This document shows positions 15,741 to 27,000 of a stretch of DNA of 64,000 nt, one piece after another (the stretch's first letter is position 1; every line of letters begins with the position of its first letter). The stretch is from Aphrophora alni. Lineage: Eukaryota; Arthropoda; Insecta; Hemiptera; Aphrophoridae. The notes beneath the pieces are model-generated. The model saw nothing but the letters and a program-made list of their open reading frames with translations. It was not told where the DNA came from and made no database searches. Location: contig OY740768.1 in assembly GCA_963513935.1 (NCBI GenBank), positions 45,975,142-46,039,141 on the forward strand, read 5' to 3'. The translations under genes were made by a program, and so were the position numbers.

Positions 15741-16127
15741 TCAATACACCCCTCCCCTTCTATTGTTTAGAGACGAAAACCTCTCTGTCATCCCTCCCTT
15801 TTTTTCTAAATGGAAGAAAGAACATAATATAAAAACTCCTAGCCTTCGAATACTCTTAATAGCACCAAGGTCGGAAAAAACAAGAGAGATCTTATACGAA
15901 ATATAAAAAAGAAGGATACCCAAGATAACAAGAAAATAGGTGTAAAACCAGCTAGAGTCCTTCTGCATTTGCTGCGTCTCCTCCACTTCCTTCTTGTAGC
16001 TGTGATAATGGTCTCCTAATCGATTGGCAACATTGAATCGATTTACTAAAAGTATATCTTCTAGTTCCCCAGCAATATCACCTACACTACTATTAACTAC
16101 ATGACTCCCTACACTGCCTATATCCAT
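15741..16127 (-). CDS. Membrane-anchored protein-like ORF, probably from a retroelement
   Basis: A 128-codon frame on the minus strand. An acidic/polar first half with an N-S-S glycosylation-type site and a Lys/Glu-rich stretch is followed at about residues 60-83 by one strong hydrophobic segment rich in Phe, Leu, Ile and Tyr, then a short basic tail. This looks like the C-terminal anchor of a surface or envelope-type protein, or simply a small membrane protein. The tail runs straight into copy B of the dispersed family, which suggests the frame belongs to that repeat rather than to a host gene. Broken frames continue upstream to about 16600 with stops, so it is probably a pseudogene. No family is recognised. 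Confidence 0.3.
   Translation of the reverse strand: MDIGSVGSHVVNSSVGDIAGELEDILLVNRFNVANRLGDHYHSYKKEVEETQQMQKDSSWFYTYFLVILGILLFYISYKISLVFSDLGAIKSIRRLGVFILCSFFHLEKKGGMTERFSSLNNRRGGVY
15771..15925 (-). repeat. Unassigned dispersed family, copy B
   Basis: Read on the minus strand it shares the order cgtataagatctctcttg, gtattcgaaggctagg and attatgttctttcttc with copy A. Confidence 0.6.
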
Positions 16128-16199
16128 TGAATCATTCCTTGACAGACTTAGATGGCTTTATTCGGACTCGAATCTACCTTCTCTAGTCATATGAAACCT

Positions 16200-16600
16200 T
16201 CAAAAACAAAGAAATGTGCACCAGTCCCCACATAAAACGTAGAGGTCGGAACCATATCCGGACCCAGTGTAGGAAGAAGGGATGAGAAAAATATATGGAT
16301 AGGTTCGTGAGATATTTGTCAGCATCGGCAAGACCATGATTCTCCAGATCCGTCCCCAAAGCTTAACCACAGTGTGATTTGTATCGTTGCCGAAGTGTCC
16401 CACACTTTCACTGGAATACAGAATCATAACTTTACAGTATTCTTAGTACTTGCCCACTCTACACTGACTCGTGTCGACACCTTTTCTCTGTCATCCTCCG
16501 GAAAGACAGTAGAAGGAAGGAGACCAACGCAGAACTTCAACAGGCATTTAATTAAAGTCAGTTAGTGCTTATGTCACAGTATGCATCCCTTTTTGTGTCC
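16200..16600 (-). pseudogene. Broken frames upstream of the membrane-protein-like ORF
   Basis: Minus-strand reading gives partly open, frameshifted segments that are less AT-rich than the surroundings (16200-16427 is open for 75 codons). They lie directly upstream of the ORF at 15741 in the same orientation and may be the eroded extracellular part of the same protein. There is no catalytic or family motif, and this is an inference from position only. Confidence 0.2.
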
Positions 16601-16869
16601 AAGTGAAATAAACGTATTGGCCAACTTAGAATAATGCATAGTCATATTCCATGAATATTAAGACACAACGATAAAAAATTATGCATTGAAAGTTTGTTGC
16701 ATAATCTCAAGTACATGTTTCTCTCATAATCTCAGGTGTATGTAGTTGTTTAACAACTAAAGATGATGGTATTCCTTAGTATTTCATAATCCTGAAGGAA
16801 TCCTTTAGACTCAAAATATTTTGGTAAAAAGTCATATATTTCCAGAGTTACGTTTCATCGAATAAGTAA

Positions 16870-17090
16870 ATATGTCACATGTATTACTTCCTTTTATTTC
16901 ATATAATATACGTATTATCTCGAAAGCGGCTCAAGCGATTTTTTACCGAATTTGCTTAAATATGAAGGTTGGTTTGGTGGTTGGTGGATCAATGAGCCAA
17001 ATTGTACATACAAAGAACTTAGGGAACGACATCGAATTTAAGAGAGCTAATATAAACCCACCCGTACCACTGGGGGGGGGGGGGGGTTAG
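16870..17090. repeat. Dispersed repeat fragment ending in poly-G
   Basis: The stretch from about 16900 (acgtattatctcgaaagcgg) to the G14 run at 17070-17085 has the look of a common old interspersed repeat. Its 72-codon frame ends in the homopolymer and is not credible as a gene. Confidence 0.35.
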
Positions 17091-17519
17091 CGAAGAATAT
17101 TTTTTATTTGTTTAGGTTTTATTTTATGGATCAAATTTGCCATTTGGGCATATTTTGGCCTTATCTCAAGCCTTCAAACACAAAAGTTCGACTTTCAAAA
17201 TGTCTGCTCAAGCAATTGTGATCCTTATTTACTAAAATATAGCCTCTATAGAAAATCTATTAACTACACACTATAATAACCTAATTACAGAAATACAAGG
17301 TCAGTTGCGATATTTTTTTCATAAAGCATAAAGGATTAAATATGATTTTTAAGGTAGACCAATTGTTCGTATTGTTATAATTTTTACGTTCATTTTTCCT
17401 TTACAATATCAAAGTTGTTGAATATAGTTATCTTTTTCCTATCCATCACGTGACTTTTTTACGTTTAAGCGTAGCCTTGTAACCGAAGACTATGTTAATA
17501 TATTTTTTCCTTAAAGAAA

Positions 17520-17520
<1 letters not shown>

Positions 17521-17554
<34 letters not shown>

Positions 17555-17665
17555 CGTCATCGCCTTATAAAGAAAAGATCATAAAATAAAGACCCCCTAG
17601 CCCTCGATACCCTAAATAGCGTCAGAGTCAGAAAAGAACAAATGTTGGTCAACGGAGACTCGATA
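17521..17665 (-). repeat. Dispersed family copy C with C9 and (CT)n
   Basis: The left edge is C9 followed by (CT)13 at 17530-17555. The minus-strand reading then gives gaygatgac-type sequence, tttattttatg and tatcgagggctaggggg, the family core. This supports the idea that the family ends in poly-C. Confidence 0.65.
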
Positions 17666-17699
17666 GGAAAGATGAAACAAAGTGCAGATTCAGCTCCTT

Positions 17700-19650
17700 C
17701 GAGACTGCCAAGCCTGTAGTCACTAAAGTGAACCCTTGAGGTTGACTGTATTTAAAAAAAAATAATAAAACTATTAACTTAAAAACGTTTTTAATTTGTA
17801 AACACAGAAGTAGGTTATGGTGTTCTTATGTAATGAGAATTAATCAACATTCTCGAAACATTGAGTATTAATTTTATATACAAAAATAAAATATACAAAT
17901 AGTTTTTTTTAATAAATTTTTATTTGTAGTTTAAAATCAATTTTGTTTTTAACTTAGTTAAAACTATTTTTTCAATGTGTATAAAAATGTGCTTAACTTA
18001 GAAGTAATAAGTACAAATGAATCGCACGAGCTAATTTAAAGTGTTAATTAAAGATTCACTTACTGATAAACAGAAGGTCAATAACACTTTTTTTTTTTTT
18101 AGCAAAAACCTTTAAGTGAACAAAGTTTAAAATTGTTATAGACTTATCAATTATTTCAAATACGAAACTAAAAGGGTTGGATAACACTACAACTGTAATG
18201 ATGATCACAATTTCGTTGCGATTACAGTTGTTTTGTAAATTAATAACATAGTACTGTATACACAAACCGAGAAAAAAATCATTGTCTAGTTCATAGCGAC
18301 CTCTACGTTTAATATTATTTCTAAAATTATTAACTGTGTTTTGTAATAAATTATGTATATTGAAAAATAGTTAAAAAAATAAACGAAGCTGAATTTATCC
18401 AATTATAGCCAGACATGCTAAAAATCCTGGCCTTGTGTGTGTTGACTCGATCTGCGTAATGGAATGTGTCGGCTAAAAGCTTGTTTTTTAAAATATCTCT
18501 TTAACAGATGGATAATATATTTTGTGAAATGTTCAAAATAGATCAAATTTGAATAGCCAAATTGTATACAATTAAAAGAATCGACATAGATATATTTCAG
18601 TTTGAAATTTGTAAATGTAGGTGTGAGAATGATTGTGCAATGTTTTGGGAATCCTAATTGCATGTATTTCTTTTTTTTTTTATTTCTTTACAATTTGCTT
18701 GAAGAGATAGTATTGTAATCTTCCAAAAAGGAAGGGGGAACGAGTAATTTGTAAATTTGGGGTCTGTCTTGTTATACACCAAGCTAAATCCTAAGAGATT
18801 TAACTGATTTTGATTTCTAATTTTGGGCTTATAAAGGGGTAATTTTTTACTTTCACAAATACAAGTAGTATAGAGAAAATTATTCGTAGGGTAAAATAAT
18901 TTATTTGAATTTTTGTAGAAATAACGGTTTGGGGTCCCTTGAGCTTAAAAAAGTATTCTTTAGAAAGATATTGTTTCTGCAAACTAATAGTTTGGTAAAT
19001 ATTGGCATATTTATGCCATATTTTGAAAAGTTTTATTTTCAATTTTTAAATATTTTATATAAACAATAAAACTTCTCGTTATAACTGTTTAAAAAAGAAA
19101 GTTATAACCTCTTGAAAAAGCCTGTTAAAAGTTAAAAGACCTGTTCACATCTTTACAAAGTGTCTCTAGTTGCATCCTGTATTTAAAAGTGTTTAACAAA
19201 TAACTATTAGTTTATAATAGTATTAAATTATTTGTTTAATTTGTTAAATTTTTCAGTGAACACTTGTACGTAGCGTCTCTAGGTAATTTGAATATGGAAA
19301 ACAGTGATCCATAGGAAGTGAAGATGTCAAAACAGTGCATGGTACAGTGCAAAAAAATCATAATAATTAGTGAATTTAGTGAAAAAAAAATCTTTTCTTT
19401 TTTTTCCTTTTTTTCGTGTAAGTTCAAGCGTGACAACTATTTGTAATTATAATGAAAAAAAAATTGTTGAAATTTAGTTTTCTTATAATGGACAGTCATT
19501 TTGTCACCCTTTGAGAAATCTCAAAAAAAAAACCATCAAGATCCTGGAAAGCCTCCTATTAACTGTTTCAAAAGTAGAGTTATCATAAATGTATGGTGGG
19601 ATTTCATTAATTCATACGAAGATAGAGAAATTTTATGGTGTTGTATTGGT
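17700..19650. other. Intronic AT-rich stretch
   Basis: Only short random frames; no motif, tRNA or repeat boundary recognised. Confidence 0.4.
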
Positions 19651-19753
19651 ATCGCTGATAGCCTATAACCCAAAAGTTTGTTAACAGCTGTTGTAACCTA
19701 AAAATTAGTTCTTGCATTGTAGTAGTGGAGTGTTCTGTGTGGAATGTATTATT

Positions 19754-20180
19754 ATGTTTTCTAATAATGAAAAAGCAAAGTGTGTTTTGTTGTTGGCTGA
19801 ATTCAAGTCTGTAATTTCAGTGCTGCCTGCATTTCGACGCGAATACAGAAAAGATCCACTACATGAAAATAACATACGACATTGGTTCAAACAATTCGAA
19901 GAAACTGGATAGTTCAAAAGCAGAAATCATCTGGCAGGCCAAGTGTATCAGACGCAAAAGTTGAACTTATTAGAGAATCTGTAATCAGAAGTCCTAAGAA
20001 GTCAATACCTAGAGTTAGGTATTCCAAAAACAACAATCCATAAAGTTTCCCACAAAAGACTGAAATTACACTCATGTAAAATCCAGGCATTGAATCATAC
20101 ATAGTGGGAAGTTGCGGGGACAACTAGTGTTAAACGTTTTTGTATCATCGCAGACATTTTATAAACATCCTGTATATTAT
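19754..20180 (+). pseudogene. Mariner-like transposase, N-terminal HTH fragment
   Basis: The frame starts M-F-S-N-N-E-K-A-K-C, followed by F-R-R-E-Y and WFKQFEETG, the paired helix-turn-helix region of a mariner/IS630-like transposase that I recognise from insect genomes. A stop (tag) follows the E-T-G. The homology carries on in other frames (GRPSVSDAKVELI; IPKTTIH) to about 20105. The catalytic domain is absent here. The 3' edge near 20178 (aaacatcctgta) resembles the terminal repeat type at 9733. This is an internally deleted, dead copy. Confidence 0.7.
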
Positions 20181-20619
20181 GATGATAACAAAACTTTATT
20201 GCAATAATGCTTAAAATATCCTCTTGACCTGCGCAATGTGCGCTACGTATATTATGTCACTTATCACTTCTATATGTGTTGAAATGAAATAAAGTAGCCT
20301 ACAACTTCTTCTTATCTATATCTACCAAGTATTAATCTTGTAATAAACTAAATGAACTGAATTCAAATAAAACTTGAGACAATATTAATAACTTATAAAG
20401 TGATATTTCTTTTTGATTACCACAATCGGGGGCGGGGGGTTATCTGATCCTGTACTGACTCGTGGTTTGACTTTGATTCATTCGTTATAATTCACTTATG
20501 GTTATTCTGTGTGACATGACAGATCACCAGCCACCCGTGATGTCTTGGTGATGCTGTGACAGAACTTTGCCTGTATCTCTAACAAATTAACGCATCATGT
20601 ATTTCGTGAACTGTCACAC

Positions 20620-20975
20620 CACACACGACTATTTGTCCATGTAAATTTACCATGGTGCAACAAATTACTGACGTCGATAAAGTCGCTTACAGCAATTCCG
20701 TGCAGAAATGTCGGGTCGAAGACACCTATACGGATAACATAATATTTAGCGATCAGTCGACATTTCACTTGGAAAGGTGAATTCACACAATTGCTGAATC
20801 TAAAATAACGAAAATCCATATGAATCTTTAGAGCATGTTCGATATTTCTAAACTGGATGTTTTTGTATCCTCAGAATTCCACGGTTATATGATCAAGATG
20901 GATTCCTTCACTACCAGCAAGACGGGGTCTCGCCTCTTTTTCGCACAGTAGTCCGAGAATTCCTTGATAAAACGT
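20620..20975 (+). pseudogene. Mariner-like transposase, catalytic-region fragment 1
   Basis: Translating in pieces gives IIFSDQSTFHLE (first catalytic Asp region), then LDVF and FLHYQQDG.SP (second Asp region, the QQDG motif) and VVREFLDK. The piece belongs to the same or a close family as the N-terminal fragment at 19754, but the two are separated by 450 bp of unrelated sequence and many frameshifts. It ends abruptly at about 20975, where a dispersed repeat begins. Confidence 0.65.
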
Positions 20976-20977
20976 AT

Positions 20978-21205
20978 AAACAATAAAGTTATAAACAATC
21001 AAATTTGTTTACATATCACAAAAATGAACAATGTGACCTGAAAACGATTTTTTTTTTAGATAATTTAACAAAATATAAGAATACTCATGTAAAAACACGT
21101 ATTTTACAAAATAGAAAGGATGGTAAATCAAAAAATTCAGGAACTTGTAACCGGAATTCAATGTTTATTTCTTGTACTTTTCGAAAAAATTAATATTTTC
21201 CGGAT
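20978..21205 (+). repeat. Dispersed repeat, copy 1 (pair with 22812)
   Basis: This segment is collinear with 22812-23060: both start tataaacaataaagttataa and contain acatatcacaaaaat, tttacaaaatagaaagga and ttcaggaacttgtaac. Copy 1 has several short deletions. It separates two copies of the same transposase segment. Confidence 0.85.
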
Positions 21206-21760
21206 GTTTTTGTATCCTCAGAATACCTTCACTATCAGCAAGACGGAGTCTCGCCTCTTTTTCGCCCAGTAGCAAAGAAGAAGGAATTAGAATAAGAAAG
21301 TCATAGCCCATGTTAAACAGCGTGATACAAAATATCCTTAATTTGGCTACTGGACAACAGAAAGCGCTAGTAGCATCGGGACAAAAAGGCTTGGCTACTG
21401 TATCACAAGCCCTGTTGGCTACTAGCGCTTTCTGTTGTCCAGTAGCCAAACTAAGGATATTTTGTATCACGCTAGAGCCTATACCTGTGACTTTCTTATT
21501 CTAATTCCTCCTTCTATGCCAGTAGTCCGAGAATTCCTTAATAAGTGATTCCCGGGTCGGTGGATTGATTGCATGGCCTCCTAGCTTCGCGAGATTTCAT
21601 TTCTCCCTATTAAAGATCGAGTATATGATCTACTTTTCTGCCGATCTCCGAACTGAGAAATAAATTTTACTCCGCACCTGCACAGAAGTGACGCAGATAT
21701 TGACTTCTGGTGGGATGACTACCATGTCACAATTGGTAACCACATCGAACCAAAATTACT
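21206..21760 (+). pseudogene. Mariner-like catalytic-region fragment 2, split by a MITE
   Basis: This repeats the end of fragment 1 (tgtttttgtatcctcagaat..., then YQQDG.SP) to 21272, is interrupted by the 246-bp element at 21273-21518, and resumes with VVREFLNK and the region encoding G-R-W-I. The two transposase pieces therefore derive from the same family, either as separate insertions or through a local duplication. Confidence 0.65.
21273..21518. mobile_element. Palindromic MITE nested in a mariner remnant, 7-bp TSD
   Basis: The terminal inverted repeats start CAAAGAAGAAGGAATTAG (left) and, read inward, CATAGAAGGAGGAATTAG (right), and continue as arms of about 100 bp around a loop of about 45 bp. 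The flanks are a perfect 7-bp duplication, ccagtag (21266-21272 and 21519-21525). Removing the element rejoins the transposase sequence ...TTCGCCCAGTAG-TCCGAG, which matches the uninterrupted copy at 20945. The arms contain CAGAAAGCGCTAGTAGC, also present with one change in the element at 28740. Confidence 0.88.
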
Positions 21761-21830
21761 TTAATGAAAAATGTAATGTGTTTTGCTTTAAAATGACTCC
21801 TAAACTGATTATGTAAGTTATCTGAATAAC

Positions 21831-22320
21831 TCATCATTTTCACTTTGTATTGTTTTTGTCTGTGGCGCCCTCTCAGATCGGCACAGTGTTGACATCATCA
21901 TCGGAACAAGCGGCCAAAAAACCATAAAAAAATTACATCAATTTATGGAAAAATAGCATCATTTCATATAATGTTAATCTGTCACCATTTTCACTTTGTA
22001 ATAGTTTTGCCGGTGGCGCCCTCTACGATTCGCACAATAATTTTGGTATCAGTATCGGAACGAGCGAACCAGAGAACTTTAAAAATGGCATTGAAATCGA
22101 AGAATGACATGAATTTGACCAAAATAATTGCCTTATTTCATTTAATTTTAATTTGTCATTACCTGCATCTTATATTATATTTTCCTATGGCGCCCTCTAG
22201 GATGCGCACTTTTTTGACATCATAATCGGAAAGAGCGACCCCAAATACATAAAAAATAGCATTGAAATCAAAAAATATTATATCGTTTTATGAACTCCGT
22301 CTCCAATTTCATATTACGTT
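21831..22320 (+). repeat. Three-unit tandem repeat with TGGCGCCCTCT motif
   Basis: Units begin near 21831, 21980 and 22153. Each has cattttcactttgta-like sequence, then TGGCGCCCTCT, a gcgcac/cggcac word, gacatcat-atcggaa-gagcg, and an A-rich tail. The units are diverged (about 150-175 bp each), so the array is old. Confidence 0.75.
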
Positions 22321-22811
22321 TAATCGGACATCGTTCTTATTGTTTATATTTAATAAATAAACAAATTATTACGTTTCCGCAAACAAAAAAACTGTTTACA
22401 TCTTTGATCTAGACACTCTAACGAATAAAATGAGCTATGACACAAGTCATTTCGTGTAGTTTCACTCTGGATCAGAATAAATCCCGTTTTTTGCCCTGAC
22501 TAAAAGAATAATCAGTAATTTTGAAATTTGGGATATTGAAAATCAAGTAACAGCTGATTTGTGTTTACAGCTGTTATAACCTCAAAAGATAAATTCACAA
22601 AACGCATTACATAGAGATTGTAAGGAAACGACTTGCTTATTATTTAACCTACTTTGCTGTATGCCTATTGTTGGAGCAGTAGTACACGCTGTTTTAAACC
22701 ATGACTAATTACTTGAATCAAATAATTGCCGTAATAAAAACTTGTAAGTGTGTTTATTACGTAAACTGTGATAAATTGTAATTTCATTCTGATTTAAAGG
22801 AGCAAATAATG

Positions 22812-23160
22812 TATAAACAATAAAGTTATAAACAATCGAATTGTTTACATATCACAAAAATTAACAAAGTGACCTGGAAAAGATTTTTTAAAGATAATTT
22901 AACAAAAAATAAAAATACTCTTGTAAAATCGCGTATTTTACAAAATAGAAAGGAGGGAAAATCAAAAAGTTATCAAAAAATTCAGGAACTTGTAACATTA
23001 AAACTCAAGGTTTATTTCCTCTACTTTTCAAACAAATGGTTGTTTTCCGGAAAACTCTTTAACACTAGCCAAAACTTTAAACTTGGAATCAAATGCCAAA
23101 AACATTTTCTAAAAATTCATATGTGTAGTTTCACTCAAGTTAAAGGTTTTGTCTCTTAAA
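22812..23160 (+). repeat. Dispersed repeat, copy 2 with 96-codon frame
   Basis: Homologous to 20978-21205 over about 240 bp and longer on the right. An open frame (22869-23159) is Lys/Asn-rich and partly shared with copy 1 (DNLT.K.KN, LQNRK.GKSK), so the repeat may once have been coding. No domain is recognised. Confidence 0.55.
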
Positions 23161-25176
23161 TTTTTTTTGAAAAACACTAATTTTTCCAATTGGAAGCTGT
23201 AATATTTTTACTCATAAAAAAAGCAACGTCCCTCTTCCTCTCTGTCTGTCAATTTGTATGTGTATAACTCGAGTATCGCAGATCTGATTTTGATTCCGTT
23301 TTCCTTCTTACGTAGGTTGGGTTTTAATCTTTATTTTAAATTGATTCATTAGTTCCCAACTTATAATAATGTTTACTTTTACAGGTAATGGGGAAAAATT
23401 ATATTGTACGCATTTTCTTAAATTGTCAACATCAACATAGTGACGAAGTTGGTACATAATGTAAACACAAAATATATTTGAAAATCAGTGCAGGTAATAT
23501 TTGTGTTATAATTATTTTGCTGCAAAAAAATATTAAATACAGATTTTTAGACATATTTTGCACATTTTATTGAAATATGTCGGCGACAGAGTGGGTGTTA
23601 AACTTTTTTAAATTCTGTGTAGTAGTTCCCAAGTATTAACAATTTTGTTGTTCGCGGGTAAAATAAAATCCATATTCTCTAGTATATTTGGACATTTAGA
23701 CGTTATTTAGGTTTCAGAATTCAGATGTTTTAGTTTGAACGCCGTCTTTGAAGCAATTATCGAGAGTACACGAGGTGAGATGTATTCTGAGCTCTGGCCT
23801 CTATCTGCGAAACCACATGGTCTAGGGCAGTCTAGGAAGTTGATATTTTACTTCTCGTTCAGCCTCCAAAACTAATTAGGCTATTACTGCTTTTCTCTCT
23901 TCATAAATTAATAGTTGTCTGAAATTCGTCATAGTTATTTTACAAGACTTAATTACAAATATTAATCATACATACTATCGAGAAATAACATTTAAGGAAG
24001 TAAAAACAAGAAACTATAATATTTAGGATGCTAGATGATGGCCGAGTGGTAACTTCATGTTTTATTAAATAAATTACAGAAAGTTTAATATTTTCATTTT
24101 AGTCTATGATCCTTATATATAAAATTGTTTACGAATAACCTTTCTTCATTTGTTACGTGATTAAATATACACCTTGTTCATTTGGTGATCTTTGTCTTCG
24201 GCCTCCACTTTTTCACTTTGGTGCATTTGATAAATTTGGATACCTAATCTGAAATCTTCAGGTTTATAAAATGGCAAACTCACTTATCGTTGACCTTGGC
24301 CCAACGGCTTTTCTTGATTTGTTTTTTTTAATGCAATCTCACTTTTGCTCGTTTGCCTCCTGAATTCCTTTGTCTTTTTTGTTTTTGTCTTGTATGTATG
24401 TGTATATGGGGGAGATAATACAAATATTAGCAAAATTATATAGGTATAAAAAGTTGTTTTGTAATTTATTTTATCACGTCTTTGTGTACAGGAAGTAAGC
24501 TATGTATATATCACAATTTAATTTAAAATTTTACAAATTTTTAAATATTCATATAAACGCCATATACTCTACACGTATTACATAATTTAATAACAACATA
24601 TTACGTGAATGTATAATTACAAAACTACTAAAAATTTAGTATGTCCTGATACTAATAGACTCCTCATTGATAATAAGCTAACCCGGAGTGATCTTATTAA
24701 AAATATCAGTGCACGAGTATTTGTATACAGAAAATATTATTGCAAAGTTTAATTCTTTTTAAACCCAACCAAAGGTTAGTAATTGGTTTATGCAAAGTTT
24801 ATAATTCCTTGCTTTTTTATAAACACCTATCGGATTTTGACAATAAGCAAAGAGGTTGATTATGCCTACATTTTACAAACATAAAAAAGACAAAAAAACA
24901 TTACATATTAACTACTTGATGTAGTTAAATCCGGTTATTTCATAGAATTATAGATTATTTTGAAACAAACGTACAAACCATGTCAAATTGGAACTTGGCA
25001 CTGCAAAATCTAATTATACGAGTATTATCACACCATGACTGAGTTATTAATAAAAATAGAAGATTTAAAAAACTGAGGCCTACCCAGTAAGCCCTTGTAC
25101 TGGGGAAAGGAAGTGTTAATCGCGCCTCGATCAAGAGTGCGTCTTTTGGGAGTGTAAAATACACTGAGAGGAGCGG

Positions 25177-25178
<2 letters not shown>
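23161..25178. other. Intronic AT-rich stretch
   Basis: A pyrimidine-rich segment at about 23225-23300 (aacgtccctcttcctc ... aactcgagtatcgcag) reads like a common dispersed repeat. Otherwise nothing is recognised. Confidence 0.35.

Positions 25179-25257
<79 letters not shown>
25179..25257. repeat. (GA)39 microsatellite
   Basis: An uninterrupted GA run of about 79 bp. The frames across it are artefacts. Confidence 0.98.
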
Positions 25258-25258
<1 letters not shown>

Positions 25259-25779
25259 CCTCGCCAGCTCATGTTTACGGTGCTTTCTATAATCGCCATA
25301 TTGAAAAAGTGCGTGGTTGGTCATGTGCAAGGTCGAGTTTGTTACAAGATCCAAGGCACGTGCCACTATTCTCCACTTTTTATTTGCTCTGCTCATATAG
25401 CATTATCAGTGTTGCCAACCTGTATAGTAATAATGTTGGGGCGTTAAGTATTATTTGTAGTTTAAGTATTTTTATTTTATTTTCAACCCAAATAATCAAA
25501 TATCTAATAAAAAATTCAATTAATAGAAAATGTACAAAAACCAAATATTTTTATTCGTGAATCGTGGAAATGGCGTCATATCATGGTTTGTTCCTGAACT
25601 CTGAGCCACCCATTAAACGATTTTTCGCTAAATCTAAATATTTCTTAAAACTGGGAAAAAGTCTTCCTTACCCCTCTCTAAAGATAATTGGTGAATTCAC
25701 TTTTCACTGTATAGATTTCAGCCCAATATAGATTTCAGAAGATAAAAGGAGTATCAGATTATTTATTACACCTTCTCTC

Positions 25780-27000
25780 TGACATTCTAATATCCCTTAC
25801 CCACAACCAAACCATGGTTTGTGCGTCCTTAGATTTATCAAAAGCATAATATGACCTTAACCCCTTTAACTTAAAATGCACAATATAAGCTACCCAGAAA
25901 ATTGTATTAGACACTGTCACAAATGTTTACAAATAGAAACCTAACACTGACAGATTCACAGACTAACATTACAAGATATATAACAAGAGAACTTCCCACA
26001 AGGAAGTTACTATCTGATATCAACAATTTTGTACCAAAAGAAGCTAAATATTTACAATACGCAGATGATAGTGTAATATAATATACCTCCCACAAAAATG
26101 GCGATATTAGTATAAATAAAACAGTAAGCTCAATAGCATTAAAACAGATCTATCTAAATGTCATAAATATAACCTACAAAAATCATTTAAAAGTATATAC
26201 AGACGATTCAAAGAGTGCCACTGGAGTAGGCGCTGCCTTATATATCCTAACATTTAACAATCTAAATCTTATAACATCCAGTTACACAGTCTATCTATAA
26301 AGCCGTACAATTACTGAATTATCTAAAACATTGTATTATATGTACAGATTCACAGGCACCAGGAAACCTGTACAAATGGGGAGTTTAATATAATATAATA
26401 TTAGAAATAATAGAAAGCTATAAAAGTTTAACTATTAAATAGATTCCAGAACTATTGGACATCGAATGTGTAGTTAAATTGGCGCGTGTAGCAATATATA
26501 TCGGTAACATATGTCAAGATTTTTTAATTCCTTTTAACGACTCTTCCACATTTTTAATAAAAATCACAGATCTAAATTTAACCGTTATCTTAAGGATTCA
26601 AATGAAGCAACATGGTAGGGGCTACATATACATAAATGAAAATTATAGTAATACTCCCTGTTTTAGGAATTACAAATTAAATAGATGGGATATAATATCG
26701 ATTTGCAAATTACAATTCGGACATGCAAAGATAAAGAGTTCTATATACAAAATTAAAAAATATTTTACACCCAATTGCCTGAGATGCACTTTGAATATCC
26801 ACGAGTCTTTACAACATTATTTTTGATTGTCCCGCATATGAAATTTTTAGAATACAAATGCACCAAAAATTAAAGAAAGAAAATTGAAAACCCCCTTTTA
26901 TCTAAAGCTGATATTTTTAAAGATAATAAATCAAGTACCATTTTAGAAATAATTAAAATGTTAGAACAAGCAAAAGTATCAATTAAAACTGAAAAGCATC
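25780..27000 (+). pseudogene. Non-LTR retrotransposon remnant (RT + RNase H)
   Basis: Collinear pieces in shifting frames: CASLDLSKA*YD (RT motif with the first Asp, 25820-25855), FPQGS (about 25988), LQYADDS (the YADD catalytic box, about 26054), VYTDDSKSATGVGAA (RNase H start, about 26190), LCTDSQAP (RNase H, about 26335) and a C-terminal C-L-R-C...H...C-P-A-Y-E cluster (26778-26840). This order is typical of Jockey/I-type LINEs that carry RNase H. Frameshifts and a stop inside the DLSKA-YD box show that it is dead. The 123-codon frame at 26455-26826 is the 3' piece only. The 5' part and an untranslated tail are not recognised. Confidence 0.85.

Noticed and set aside
24955..25396. Two minus-strand ORFs of 114 and 122 codons
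   Set aside because: Both gain their length from the GA/CT tract; the flanking peptide has no domain.
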